Positions 50,894-59,600 of a DNA stretch of 64,000 bases are shown here, piece by piece. A model generated the notes under the pieces. It did no database searches, was not told the DNA's origin, and worked only from the letters and a program-made list of their open reading frames with translations. This DNA comes from Corynebacterium glucuronolyticum DSM 44120 (lineage in GTDB: Bacteria > Actinomycetota > Actinomycetes > Mycobacteriales > Mycobacteriaceae), in NCBI RefSeq assembly GCF_030440595.1, contig NZ_CP047452.1, forward strand, positions 1,302,001 to 1,366,000. Reading direction: 5' to 3'. Positions within the stretch are counted from its first letter, which is position 1; each line of letters starts with the position of its first letter. The translations under genes and the position numbers were made by a program.

Positions 50894-51368
50894 AGTGTAT
50901 TCCGATCCTTCTCTTCCGCGGTGTCCTTCAGTGCTGGTGGTAGGTAGTTGTTGAGCAAACCGTACCGTTCGCACCTGAGGCTACTCATCTCAACGCGAAT
51001 GCGTGAAGTTTTACCGTCCCCAATCCTAATGATTTTGCCCCTTAATAGGTGTGTCGGTATATCACGGAAGTGCTTGGCGTGACTGGCGCCACGGCGGGTC
51101 GATGCTGTCATAGCCCGTGTGTTGGAGGGGACAGCTATCGACTTACGTGTCCCTCGATTCTGCCCGCTGTGGTGTTGACTGGTGGAGATGGCTGGTGAGA
51201 TTCGGCGCCGAAATGGGAAATTTTTGTGGCGGTGCTGGTAGCCGTGAAGAAGGCAAGGGAATCCGTGCGCTAGTCTGGAGACAATGACCGCGTAGCTGGT
51301 GTGCAGCGCGCCCGTCCACGGGTGTGTGCATACAGGCATGAGTGAGGTACGAACAAGGAAGGCGACAC

Positions 51369-53648
51369 ATGGCCGGAATGGATTGGTTATGGAACGCGTT
51401 GGGCTCCAAGAAGGGGCGCAACCAAAAGCAAAGTAAAAAGGTGGTTGCTGCGGCGACACAAGTCGCAGACGATCTTGCTACGCTTTCCGATTCCGATCTA
51501 GCTCGCTATGCCCGCGAACATATAGACGACCAGCCGGCCTTTCTCGCCGCGTTGGGAGTTGCCTCCACACGAACCATCGGACTCACGCCTTTTGCTGTGC
51601 AGTCGCAGGCTACGCTCCGGCTTCTTGATGGTGATGTCATCCACATGGCAACGGGCGAGGGAAAGACCCTCGTGGGGGCAATGGCGGCAACGGGGTTTGC
51701 GCTCAAAGGCAAGAAAGTGCACCTCATCACTGTGAATGACTATCTGGCCGAGCGCGATGCAACGTGGATGCGCCCGCTGGTGGAGTTCTTCGGGCTCTCC
51801 GTTGCCTTTGTCACGGAAAAGTCCACCCGTGAGGAGCGCATCGCGGCATATAAGGCGGACATTGTCTACGGTCCCGTCAACGAAATTGGTTTCGACGTGC
51901 TCCGTGATCAGCTCATTACACGACGTGAGGATGCCGTCCAGCACGGCGCGGATGTGGCCATTGTGGACGAGGCTGACAGTGTGCTTGTCGACGAAGCGCT
52001 GGTTCCGCTGGTCCTCGCCGGTTCGGTCCCCGGTACAGCGCCCCAGGGCCACATCACCGATATCGTTCGCACCCTCACCCCGGGCAAGCATTACACGGTT
52101 GATGCCGACGGGCGTAACGCGTTTCTCACGGATGAGGGAGCTGCTGTGGTGGAGAAAGCGCTCGGAATTGATTCTCTCTACAGTGAAGACCATGTCGGTA
52201 CCACGCTTGTGCACGTCAACCTCGCCCTTCATGCGGAGGCTCTGCTCCAGCGTGATGTGCACTACATCGTTCGCGATGGGAAGGTTCAGCTTATCGACGC
52301 GTCAAAGGGGCGTGTTGCGGACCTGCAACGCTGGCCCGACGGGATCCAGGCGGCCGTAGAGGCGAAGGAAGGCCTCGACGTAACCGAGGGCGGACGCATC
52401 CTCGATTCCATGACGCTCCAGGCGCTTATCGGGAGGTACCCCGCAGTGTGCGGGATGACGGGCACTGCTGTAGAGGCAACCGATCAGCTACGGGAGTTTT
52501 ACAACCTGCGCGTCTCCGTCATTGATCGAGCTGAGCCCTTACGTCGCTTCGACGAAGCCGACCGAATCTACGCTACGGCGGAGGAGAAGATGGAGGCAGT
52601 CGTCGCCGATATTCTCGAGCGACACGCCACCGGTCAACCCATCCTCATCGGTACCCATGACGTGGCGGAGAGCGAGGAACTTGCACAAGCTATCCGTGAA
52701 TACGACATTGATGTCAACGTCCTCAACGCGAAAAACGATGCCGAGGAGGCCGAAATCATCGCTGAGGCCGGAGACATCGGTAGGATCACCGTGTCCACGC
52801 AGATGGCAGGGCGTGGCACAGATATCAAATTGGGCGGTGCCGACGAGGCTGAACACGAAAAAGTTTGCGAGCTCGGGGGCCTCTGCGTCATCGGCACCGG
52901 TCGTTACAAGTCCTCGCGCCTCGACAATCAGCTACGCGGCCGTGCAGGACGGCAGGGAGATCCCGGTCACGCTGTCTTTTATGTCTCTCTGGAGGACGAG
53001 CTCATCCTCAGTGGTGGCGACGGTGAATCCATTACCGCCCACCCCGGGCCGGATGGTCTCATCCAGGAAAAGCGTGTGCAAGATTTCGTTGAGCACTGTC
53101 AGCGTGTTACCGAGGGGCAGCTGCTGGAAATTCACTCACAGACATGGAAGTACTCCAAGCTGCTTGCAGACCAGCGTGTAATCATCGACGAACGGCGCGC
53201 GACCATTTTGGACACAGACAAGGCGCTGCAAGATTTTGCGGAGCGCACGCCGGATCGTGTGCAGGAGTTGGAGCGTACCGTCGCACACGACACACTTGTG
53301 CAGGCCGCGCGTGATGTTATGCTTTACCACCTCGACATGGGGTGGAGCGATCACCTCGCGCTCATGGACGAGGTACGAGAATCCATTCACCTGCGAGCCA
53401 TCGCGCGGGAAACGCCACTGACTGAGTTTCACCGCATTGCGGTGCGTGAGTTCAAGGATCTCGTTAACCGCGCTGTAGACGAGGCAGTGGATACGTTTAA
53501 CACTGTAACCGTCGATAACGAGGGTGCCCACTTAGATGATCTTGGATTGTCTCGTCCGTCGGCGACATGGACATACATGGTCGGGGATAACCCCTTGGAA
53601 AAGAAGTCCGGGCGCTTCATTCAGGGGGTAACGGATATCTTCCGGTAG
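51369..53648 (+). CDS. secA2: accessory Sec translocase ATPase SecA2
   Basis: 759 residues, the shorter second SecA of mycobacteria and corynebacteria that exports a subset of proteins. Walker A TGEGKT is at 95-100, the DEAD-type box is in AIVDEADSVLVDEA, preprotein cross-linking and scaffold regions follow, and the motif VI region includes GRAGRQGDPGHA. The C-terminal zinc-binding tail of SecA1 is absent. AAGGAAGG lies 6 nt before ATG 51369. It stands at the head of the odhI-ftsR neighbourhood, as in C. glutamicum. Confidence 0.95.
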   Translation: MAGMDWLWNALGSKKGRNQKQSKKVVAAATQVADDLATLSDSDLARYAREHIDDQPAFLAALGVASTRTIGLTPFAVQSQATLRLLDGDVIHMATGEGKTLVGAMAATGFALKGKKVHLITVNDYLAERDATWMRPLVEFFGLSVAFVTEKSTREERIAAYKADIVYGPVNEIGFDVLRDQLITRREDAVQHGADVAIVDEADSVLVDEALVPLVLAGSVPGTAPQGHITDIVRTLTPGKHYTVDADGRNAFLTDEGAAVVEKALGIDSLYSEDHVGTTLVHVNLALHAEALLQRDVHYIVRDGKVQLIDASKGRVADLQRWPDGIQAAVEAKEGLDVTEGGRILDSMTLQALIGRYPAVCGMTGTAVEATDQLREFYNLRVSVIDRAEPLRRFDEADRIYATAEEKMEAVVADILERHATGQPILIGTHDVAESEELAQAIREYDIDVNVLNAKNDAEEAEIIAEAGDIGRITVSTQMAGRGTDIKLGGADEAEHEKVCELGGLCVIGTGRYKSSRLDNQLRGRAGRQGDPGHAVFYVSLEDELILSGGDGESITAHPGPDGLIQEKRVQDFVEHCQRVTEGQLLEIHSQTWKYSKLLADQRVIIDERRATILDTDKALQDFAERTPDRVQELERTVAHDTLVQAARDVMLYHLDMGWSDHLALMDEVRESIHLRAIARETPLTEFHRIAVREFKDLVNRAVDEAVDTFNTVTVDNEGAHLDDLGLSRPSATWTYMVGDNPLEKKSGRFIQGVTDIFR

Positions 53649-53683
53649 ACAGAAAATTACCCCACGTGGCGCGTCGAACTGGC

Positions 53684-53689
53684 TATAGT
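53684..53689 (+). promoter_or_regulatory. -10 box of odhI
   Basis: TATAGT about 45 nt before the odhI ATG; GGAGG at 53723-53727 gives a normal ribosome site. No clear -35. Confidence 0.45.
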
Positions 53690-53734
53690 TGAAAGCAACC
53701 GCATGCTTTTTCTACGAGAATTGGAGGCCGCTTA

Positions 53735-54163
53735 ATGGCAGACCATAACGAGATTCCTGAGGCACAGGTAGAAACTACCTCCGTTTTCCGCGCAGACCTC
53801 TTGAAGGAAATGGAGTCGAGCGCAAACACGGGTTCGCAACCGGGACTCAACGCGGATAGCCTTCCTTCCGGCTCAGCGCTGCTCGTGGTCAAGCGGGGCC
53901 CGAACGCTGGCGCACGGTTCCTTCTCGACCAGCCGGTAACGACTGCTGGTCGTCACCCCGATTCCGACATCCTGCTTGATGACGTAACGGTCTCGCGCCG
54001 TCACGCGGAATTTAAGAAGGTTGACGGTGGTTACGAGGTCACCGACGTGGGAAGCCTCAACGGTACGTATGTTAACCGTGAACCTCAGAACAGCCAGGTG
54101 CTGTCCTCAGGCGATGAGGTACAGATTGGCAAGTTCCGCCTCGTGTACCTTCAAGCCAAATAG
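53735..54163 (+). CDS. odhI: FHA regulator of 2-oxoglutarate dehydrogenase
   Basis: A 142-residue OdhI/GarA homologue. Unphosphorylated it inhibits the E1o subunit of 2-oxoglutarate dehydrogenase; phosphorylation by PknG and other Ser/Thr kinases relieves this and so controls glutamate flux. The tandem threonines Thr14-Thr15 in VETTSVFR are the known phosphosites. The FHA fold (about 48-140) has GRHPDSDI, SRRHAEF and SLNGTYVN for phosphothreonine recognition. Its own promoter and terminator are visible. Confidence 0.96.
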   Translation: MADHNEIPEAQVETTSVFRADLLKEMESSANTGSQPGLNADSLPSGSALLVVKRGPNAGARFLLDQPVTTAGRHPDSDILLDDVTVSRRHAEFKKVDGGYEVTDVGSLNGTYVNREPQNSQVLSSGDEVQIGKFRLVYLQAK

Positions 54164-54179
54164 TCCAAACTAATACCCA

Positions 54180-54208
54180 GGCCTTTCCGTTACACGGAAA
54201 GGCCTTTT
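54180..54208 (+). terminator. odhI terminator
   Basis: GGCCTTTCCGT-type stem: GGCCTTTCCGT (54180-54190) with ACGGAAAGGCC (54194-54204), then TTTT. Confidence 0.88.
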
Positions 54209-54307
54209 GTAAAGACTGTGTCCTTGATTGTTTACGGCGTGCCGTTAAGGTGGTGGTGAGGGTACAATCTGAAACCATAACGGTAGGTTTTGTTAGAAGA
54301 GGGTGTT

Positions 54308-55060
54308 GTGAGCGTTCCTGCACGTAAAAATGAGGTAGCTTCCTCTGTTTATGAATCCGCCCGAGGTGGGCGGATTCCCAGGGCAAAGAAAACAATGTCG
54401 ATTGGTGTCGTGCTCAAGCGCATTAACGAGGAATTTCCAGACGTAACCGTATCTAAAATCCGGTTCCTGGAGTCGGAGGGACTCATCTCTCCATCCCGGA
54501 CATCCTCTGGATACCGTCGCTACACCGAGGACGATGTCGAGCGCCTGCGTTACATCCTCATTACACAGCGGGATCATTATCTGCCGTTAAAGGTCATTCG
54601 GGAACAATTAGAGGCTATCGACGCCGGTGAGGTCGCCTCAATCATGAGTGCGTCATCGTCGACTCCCGTGGTTAGCCCGGAGAACTTCCGCGATCCTGCT
54701 CCCGTGCGACTTTCCGATGTGGATCTCGCCAACGGCTCCGGTGCGGACGAGGATCTCGTATTCGAGTGCATCAAGCTGGGACTCATCACCCCTGATCCTG
54801 CGGGATATTTCACGGCAGATGACATGGCAATTGTCACCACTGTCGCACGCCTGACCGATGCAGGACTTCAGTCGCGCCATCTCAAGAGCTTGAAGAACGC
54901 GGCGATTCGCCAATCGGACATCGTGGAACAGGTAACGCAGCCCCTCGCCATGGGACGGGATGACACAGCGAAGCACCGGGCAGACGAAAAACAGCAGGAG
55001 ATCGCTGCGCTCGTCGTGTCTCTGCATGCGACCCTCTTGAAGAACGCTCTCAGGAGTTAA
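54308..55060 (+). CDS. ftsR: MerR-family regulator FtsR
   Basis: 250 residues. In C. glutamicum the orthologue next to odhI activates ftsZ. The winged helix-turn-helix (about 33-100) holds SIGVVLKRINEEFPDVTVSK, IRFLESEGLISPSRTSSGYR and RYTEDDVERLRYI. The C-terminal half (about 150-250) is helical, for effector binding or dimerisation. GTG 54308 has AGAGGG 5-6 nt upstream; an extended -10 GGTACAAT sits at 54261-54268. The DUF151 gene starts 4 nt after the stop. Confidence 0.9.
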   Translation: MSVPARKNEVASSVYESARGGRIPRAKKTMSIGVVLKRINEEFPDVTVSKIRFLESEGLISPSRTSSGYRRYTEDDVERLRYILITQRDHYLPLKVIREQLEAIDAGEVASIMSASSSTPVVSPENFRDPAPVRLSDVDLANGSGADEDLVFECIKLGLITPDPAGYFTADDMAIVTTVARLTDAGLQSRHLKSLKNAAIRQSDIVEQVTQPLAMGRDDTAKHRADEKQQEIAALVVSLHATLLKNALRS

Positions 55061-55064
55061 TGCG

Positions 55065-55643
55065 ATGGGGAAGAAACCGGCTCTGCGCGAAGCAATCATG
55101 GATCAGGTCTGGTACTCCTTCGACCGTACCTACGCATGCCTGAGCTTTCGGGTTGGGAATGTTCTCCTCCCCGTGTGGGTGCCCGGAAGTTCAGCTGTCC
55201 ATCTAGAGCGACGGCTCGTGCGACCCCCAAATCGCCCAGAAGGGGTGGATCTGCTCCTGGATCGGATTGAAGACATTGGCGTGGACAAAGTTGCGATAAC
55301 CGGCTATTCCGACGGTGTGTTTTATGCCACCATTTATTTGAGAAACGGTGAGGAGATCGACTGTCGGCCGACGGATGCACTGGTCATGGCCGATCTCATC
55401 GAAGATACGTTGTATATCGGAGAGGATGTCCTCTGTGAATGTGGACTTTCCGTTGATGAACAAACGGATCTTTTCGATCTATTTGAAGGTACGGTACCCC
55501 TCCAACCGCAGGGCGAACACATTCAATTCGATCCGAGCGATATTGACATTTCAGACGACGATGAGTTTTCGGCTCTCATGGGTGACTTGGGAATCAGTGA
55601 AAGTGATTTGAAGCTTGACTTAGAGAACCCCGATGACCAGTGA
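55065..55643 (+). CDS. DUF151 bifunctional-nuclease family protein
   Basis: 192 residues. The central part, DLLLDRIEDIGVDKVAITGYSDGVFYATIYLRN and then ALVMADLIEDTLYI, matches the bacterial DUF151 family, whose plant relatives have RNase/DNase activity. The N-terminus (MGKKPALREAIMDQVW) differs from the usual family start, and the tail is very acidic (DISDDDEFSALMG). CAGGAG lies 8 nt before ATG 55065, so the start is sound. It is sandwiched between two MerR genes as in other actinobacteria, which suggests a conserved functional link of unknown nature. Confidence 0.8.
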   Translation: MGKKPALREAIMDQVWYSFDRTYACLSFRVGNVLLPVWVPGSSAVHLERRLVRPPNRPEGVDLLLDRIEDIGVDKVAITGYSDGVFYATIYLRNGEEIDCRPTDALVMADLIEDTLYIGEDVLCECGLSVDEQTDLFDLFEGTVPLQPQGEHIQFDPSDIDISDDDEFSALMGDLGISESDLKLDLENPDDQ

Positions 55644-55647
55644 GTTT

Positions 55648-55679
55648 AAAGCGCCATGCTGTACGTGTGGCGCTTTTTT
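55648..55679 (+). terminator. terminator of DUF151 gene
   Basis: AAAGCGCCA (55648-55656) pairs with TGGCGCTTT (55668-55676), followed by TTT. Confidence 0.85.
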
Positions 55680-55811
55680 CATACGACACGCCGTCTACAA
55701 CTTGTAAACTACACGGATGTGACTAGTGTTAAAGTTGAACTTCAGAGTTGCAAGGTGGTTCTGCTTTGCACATTGGAAATGTAGGTAAACACCACGACTA
55801 AAGGATGACAC

Positions 55812-56357
55812 ATGGTAAACGATGATCGCCCGATGCAAGAGTCCCTTTTCGACATCGGACCCGATGAAGAAGTTGGCTACCGTGTTCCCACAACCTGCCA
55901 GGTTGCCGGGATCACCTACCGCCAGCTTGATTACTGGGATCGAACCAACCTGGTGCAGCCTTCCATCCGCGGTGCTCACGGTTCGGGCTCGCAGCGCCTG
56001 TATTCGTTCCGTGACATTCTTGTTCTGAAAATTGTGAAGGGGCTGCTGGACACCGGTATTTCCTTGCAAAATATTCGTTCTGCCGTTGAAAAGCTGCGCG
56101 ATCTTGGTGTCAATGATCTTGCGACTATCACCCTCGTTTCCGACGGCAAGACTGTGTATGAGTGTCGCTCCGCCGGAGAAGTTATCGACCTGCTCAACGG
56201 CGGACAAGGCGTGTTCGGTATCGCCGTGCCGAGCATTATGAAGGATCTTACGGGTACGATCACGCAGTTCCCGCACGAGCGACTAGACCAACCAGCAGAG
56301 GGCGAGACCACGGGTTTGGACGAACTGGCTGAGCGTCGTCGCCGCAAGCTTTCCTAG
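55812..56357 (+). CDS. MerR-family regulator (Rv1828-like)
   Basis: 181 residues. The helix-turn-helix is in TTCQVAGITYRQLDYWDRTN (about 27-46), followed by the wing SGSQRLYSFRDI and a helical dimer domain. It corresponds to the second MerR gene of this conserved actinobacterial locus (Rv1828 type); the regulon is not established here. AAAGGA lies 8 nt before the ATG. Its upstream region contains CTTGTAAACT and AGAGTTGCAAG, an imperfect inverted pair that could be an operator. Confidence 0.87.
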   Translation: MVNDDRPMQESLFDIGPDEEVGYRVPTTCQVAGITYRQLDYWDRTNLVQPSIRGAHGSGSQRLYSFRDILVLKIVKGLLDTGISLQNIRSAVEKLRDLGVNDLATITLVSDGKTVYECRSAGEVIDLLNGGQGVFGIAVPSIMKDLTGTITQFPHERLDQPAEGETTGLDELAERRRRKLS

Positions 56358-56366
56358 CTTCGTATT

Positions 56367-56406
56367 ACAAAGCCGCACGGGTAAGTCATCCTCCCCGTGC
56401 GGCTTT
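56367..56406 (+). terminator. terminator after MerR gene
   Basis: AAAGCCGCACGGG (56367-56379) pairs with CCCGTGCGGCTTT (56392-56404), then TT. The region 56407-57100 has no supported gene; two overlapping frames (plus 56483-56875, minus 56458-56727) look like decayed coding sequence of unknown origin. Confidence 0.88.
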
Positions 56407-57100
56407 TTCTTCTAATCTATTGCTGGGAGCAGTGTGCATCAGGTCGGGGTTGTTTCCTTAGATCCGTAAATGACCATGTCTGATGCGGGTGGAGGCCGAC
56501 GGGAAGCATGAGTATTTCCGTTTTGTAAGGCTATCTGTGACGGTGACACGTTTCCCTGTGGCCGAGTTCGTGAATCCGCTTGACTTCCTAGAGGACATTT
56601 CGTTTGACGCTTTAGTCTCACACGCAGCTTGGAGCAGGCGATTGAGGTTACAGGCGGTGCGTTTGGCGAGTCCACAGCGGAACTTGTGCGCCACTCTGTC
56701 CCGATGTCCCCAGCGCCCCGATGCCACTACGTCCAGATGTCACCACCACGACTCCCGTCGTGAAGAGCGGGAGGAGCGACCCCGGTCTTATGACTGCCTT
56801 CGCGTGCAGTGGCACCCGCGAGGCGGCCACCCGGCCGTACGTTTCGTTTCCTCTGGGCCATTGAGACGCAGGTAGAGAAACTGGAGAAGAGGCCTACGGA
56901 TTGGCATAAGCGGGCGCAGTTCCGTTTAGGCGGCAGCCCCAGCCCACCTCGTGCTAGCCGGGTTGTGTTAGCCGGGTTGCGGGGTGGCGGCTACCGGGCT
57001 AGCAATTAGAGCTAGCACGCCGGGCCACTCAAACGAAACACCATCCACAGGCAGGCGAACCGTGACGGCACGTCCGGAACAGAACGTCGTCGAGAAGCGA

Positions 57101-57125
57101 AAAGCCCGGCCACAACGGGCCGGGC
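57101..57125 (-). terminator. terminator of binding-protein/VWA gene
   Basis: GCCCGGCC (57104-57111) pairs with GGCCGGGC (57118-57125); read on the minus strand it is followed by TTTT. Confidence 0.8.
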
Positions 57126-57145
57126 ATTGAAGTGTGCGCTCAAAG

Positions 57146-58630
57146 CTACTGCGTGGGGCTTAGGCTCTGCAAGGCCACACGAAGCGCCTGCGGAGTAGCA
57201 GCATCGGTAACGAGTCCACCGGTCGCATCTGCGGCCCAGTTCTCGAGTGCCTGATCGTGATCGCCCTTACCTATATGGATGACATTGACGCGGACATCAG
57301 CATCGCCGCGAGTTGCATTGAGCTCATCGGTGTAGGCCGTGTCGTCAGCGAGATCTGCCGTTCCGGTGGTGAGAACGGTAAGGTTCACCGGCTTCTGGAT
57401 CGCCCGGCTCCTATCTGCGGCGGTGCCGAGAGCTGCAACTACGCTGGAACGTGTCCACGACTCGCCGCCGGAACCGAGGATGACGACGTGGTTCGCTGCT
57501 GCTTCCCCACCTGCACCCTCATCGAAGGTGACGTTCTGGCGCCATCCCTTCGTCACGCCCGGATTAAGCGGGGAGGAATAATTCCACAGTGAGATGCTCG
57601 TCCCAGCGCCACCGACGGCGCGGGCATAGTCGGCGACGGCCGACTGCGCCTCTGTTAGCCACGTATTGTCGGACCCGTTAGCAACGTTGCCCATGGCGGC
57701 GGAGGTATCAAGGAGTACAAGCGTGTCTAGCGGCTCACTGAAATCAACGGCGGGAGCTGCCTGTTTCTGCTCGGATGTACCGGTACCCGACGAATTACCC
57801 GCGATAGCGGAAGCAGTGGCGAGCCAGGACGCGTGGGTTTCATCCGGTTGACGGAAGGAATCCTGGGATTCGAGGAACGAACCGAAATCGAAGGCAGCGC
57901 GTGCCTGCAGCTCAGGGACCTTGTCCGTGGAGGTAAGAGGCACGTAGTAGGTGGATAGTGCGTAGTCGTCGGGGTTATAGAAAGAGTATCCCTCCGGTCT
58001 CTGCACTCGGGTTGCAGCGATGATTGGGTGTCCTTCGGAAACAGCGCCATCAAGGGATTCGACCTGACCTTTTTCCAGAAGCTGGGAAGCAACTGCCGCG
58101 TCACCGTTTGCAAGAGCCACGGCCACAGCCGCCGAGACAGTGGGGTTATCCGCAGGGAATGCGATGTCTAGGTCTTTGAGATTCGACCAATCTCCGCCGG
58201 GGAAGTCCGCGCCATCTTTGTGAACTAGCCCCAGTTGTGTTTGCGCCGCGATGGGCCAGTTTTCCGACGCACCGGAGCGACCGGATGCCGCGAGGAACTG
58301 GTGCACGCCATCTGGAGAGCCAGCTATCGCCACGCCGGCGGCGCTTTCAATGTCTTCCCTTACAGTGCCCGTCACACAGTGGTCCTGGACGACGGGAGCA
58401 GTGTCTGAGTATTGCTGTAGCAGTTGGACAAGGCCACTGTCATTGCTTGCGGCGACGTGAAACGAAGCTGAACCCTCAGGGCAGTCTGCCTTGGCATTTC
58501 CCGGGGTGTCTGAGTCTCTGTTGACCCAGGCGTAGATGCCTCCGGCGATGACGAGAAGAAGTACCGCCAGAAGGGCGACGAATCCCTTTGACACGGAGTA
58601 GTTGTTTTCCCCGGTCGAATGACGTGCCAC
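57146..58630 (-). CDS. membrane-anchored binding-protein/VWA protein
   Basis: 494 residues. One N-terminal membrane segment (about 14-36) would leave the rest outside. Residues 48-280 look like a periplasmic-type substrate-binding fold (PEGSASFHVAASNDSGLV, then many short strands), and 300-490 a VWA domain beginning LDTLVLLDTSAAMG. The MIDAS motif is degenerate (DTSAA rather than DxSxS), so metal binding may be weak. Start GTG 58630 has AGGTGG upstream. Orthologues occur in corynebacteria without known role; a surface adhesion or cell-envelope assembly function is possible but unproven. Confidence 0.75.
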   Translation of the reverse strand: MARHSTGENNYSVSKGFVALLAVLLLVIAGGIYAWVNRDSDTPGNAKADCPEGSASFHVAASNDSGLVQLLQQYSDTAPVVQDHCVTGTVREDIESAAGVAIAGSPDGVHQFLAASGRSGASENWPIAAQTQLGLVHKDGADFPGGDWSNLKDLDIAFPADNPTVSAAVAVALANGDAAVASQLLEKGQVESLDGAVSEGHPIIAATRVQRPEGYSFYNPDDYALSTYYVPLTSTDKVPELQARAAFDFGSFLESQDSFRQPDETHASWLATASAIAGNSSGTGTSEQKQAAPAVDFSEPLDTLVLLDTSAAMGNVANGSDNTWLTEAQSAVADYARAVGGAGTSISLWNYSSPLNPGVTKGWRQNVTFDEGAGGEAAANHVVILGSGGESWTRSSVVAALGTAADRSRAIQKPVNLTVLTTGTADLADDTAYTDELNATRGDADVRVNVIHIGKGDHDQALENWAADATGGLVTDAATPQALRVALQSLSPTQ

Positions 58631-58733
58631 AGTAAGTCCACCTTCTATGTTTGGTCGTGCGGTCTAAAGCTCACCCGTGCAGGCGAGGGTTATTTCCATT
58701 GTAAGCAATGCGCGGGGTGCTGGTTGTCTCCAG

Positions 58734-59600
58734 TTAGGGAGTGTCTACTCCGGCGGCTTCGAGTGCCGTCAACAGGCGCGAGCGGATGGCAGTGCCACGC
58801 CGGGCGAGTTCGCGTTGTCGGTGCACGAACTGGGCTTTTCCCTCTGTCGTCTCCACCGCGACAGGGTCGAGCCCGAAGGCGCGGCAGTCATACGGTGATG
58901 CCTGCATATCGAGAATGCGCGCATCGCAGGCGAGGAGAAAGGCATCTACAGTGATGTCGCTGCTAATGAGTGGTTCCATCTTGAACGCCCACTTGTACAG
59001 GTCCATCGTCGCATGCAAACAACCGGCTTGCTCCATCACGGGCTGCAGATCCCGCGTGAGCTGCGTTTGGTTGAGGGACCGGGCGGCATCGGTGAAGAAG
59101 CGGAACGCATCGTAGTGGGTGCAGCGGATATCGTGGCTGTCCACAACGTCGACAACGCCGTCGGAGCCGAGGCGCAGTGGAAGCGAGTGGCGGGGCGTTT
59201 CCTTGTAGCACATCGCCCATTCGTGCAGGCAGAAGCAGTCATAGTGGGCGGTGTGTGCGGTCGTCGCACGCAACAGATTGGCTACGTAACGCGCGGTTTT
59301 TCCACGCTTGGCTAGGAACGCATCGGTATCGCACCAGGTGATGTCGCCATCGCTGACGTAGTACTTCCAGTTGGCGTGCGGGCATGCGCCCGCGATGGCG
59401 ATGCCTGCTCCCGGATGCCAGCGCCGGAACTTTCCGGGGGAGTTGCGGTAGTAGTCAAAAATGAAGTCCCACACGGGATGTTTCTCACCCCGCGCGTGCC
59501 GGTCGAGGTGGGCTTTGGTGAGCGTGTCGACGCTCTCCTCGTGGGCACGGGCGAGCGGCATCCATTCGCTTGCGCTTAGTACTTTCTGGGGCCTACTCAT
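58734..59600 (-). CDS. conserved actinobacterial protein
   Basis: 288 residues from ATG 59600, which overlaps the end of the upstream CBS gene by 8 nt; a GTG at 59612 would add 4 residues. Conserved-looking blocks include the HPVWDFIFDYYRNSPGK and FRRWHPGAG segments, HYDCFCLHEWAMCYK and the aromatic-rich YDCRAFGLDPVAVET. No membrane segment. Relatives in corynebacteria carry the label 3-methyladenine DNA glycosylase, but I see no helix-hairpin-helix or catalytic Asp motif to support it. Likely cytosolic; function unknown. Confidence 0.7.
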   Translation of the reverse strand: MSRPQKVLSASEWMPLARAHEESVDTLTKAHLDRHARGEKHPVWDFIFDYYRNSPGKFRRWHPGAGIAIAGACPHANWKYYVSDGDITWCDTDAFLAKRGKTARYVANLLRATTAHTAHYDCFCLHEWAMCYKETPRHSLPLRLGSDGVVDVVDSHDIRCTHYDAFRFFTDAARSLNQTQLTRDLQPVMEQAGCLHATMDLYKWAFKMEPLISSDITVDAFLLACDARILDMQASPYDCRAFGLDPVAVETTEGKAQFVHRQRELARRGTAIRSRLLTALEAAGVDTP

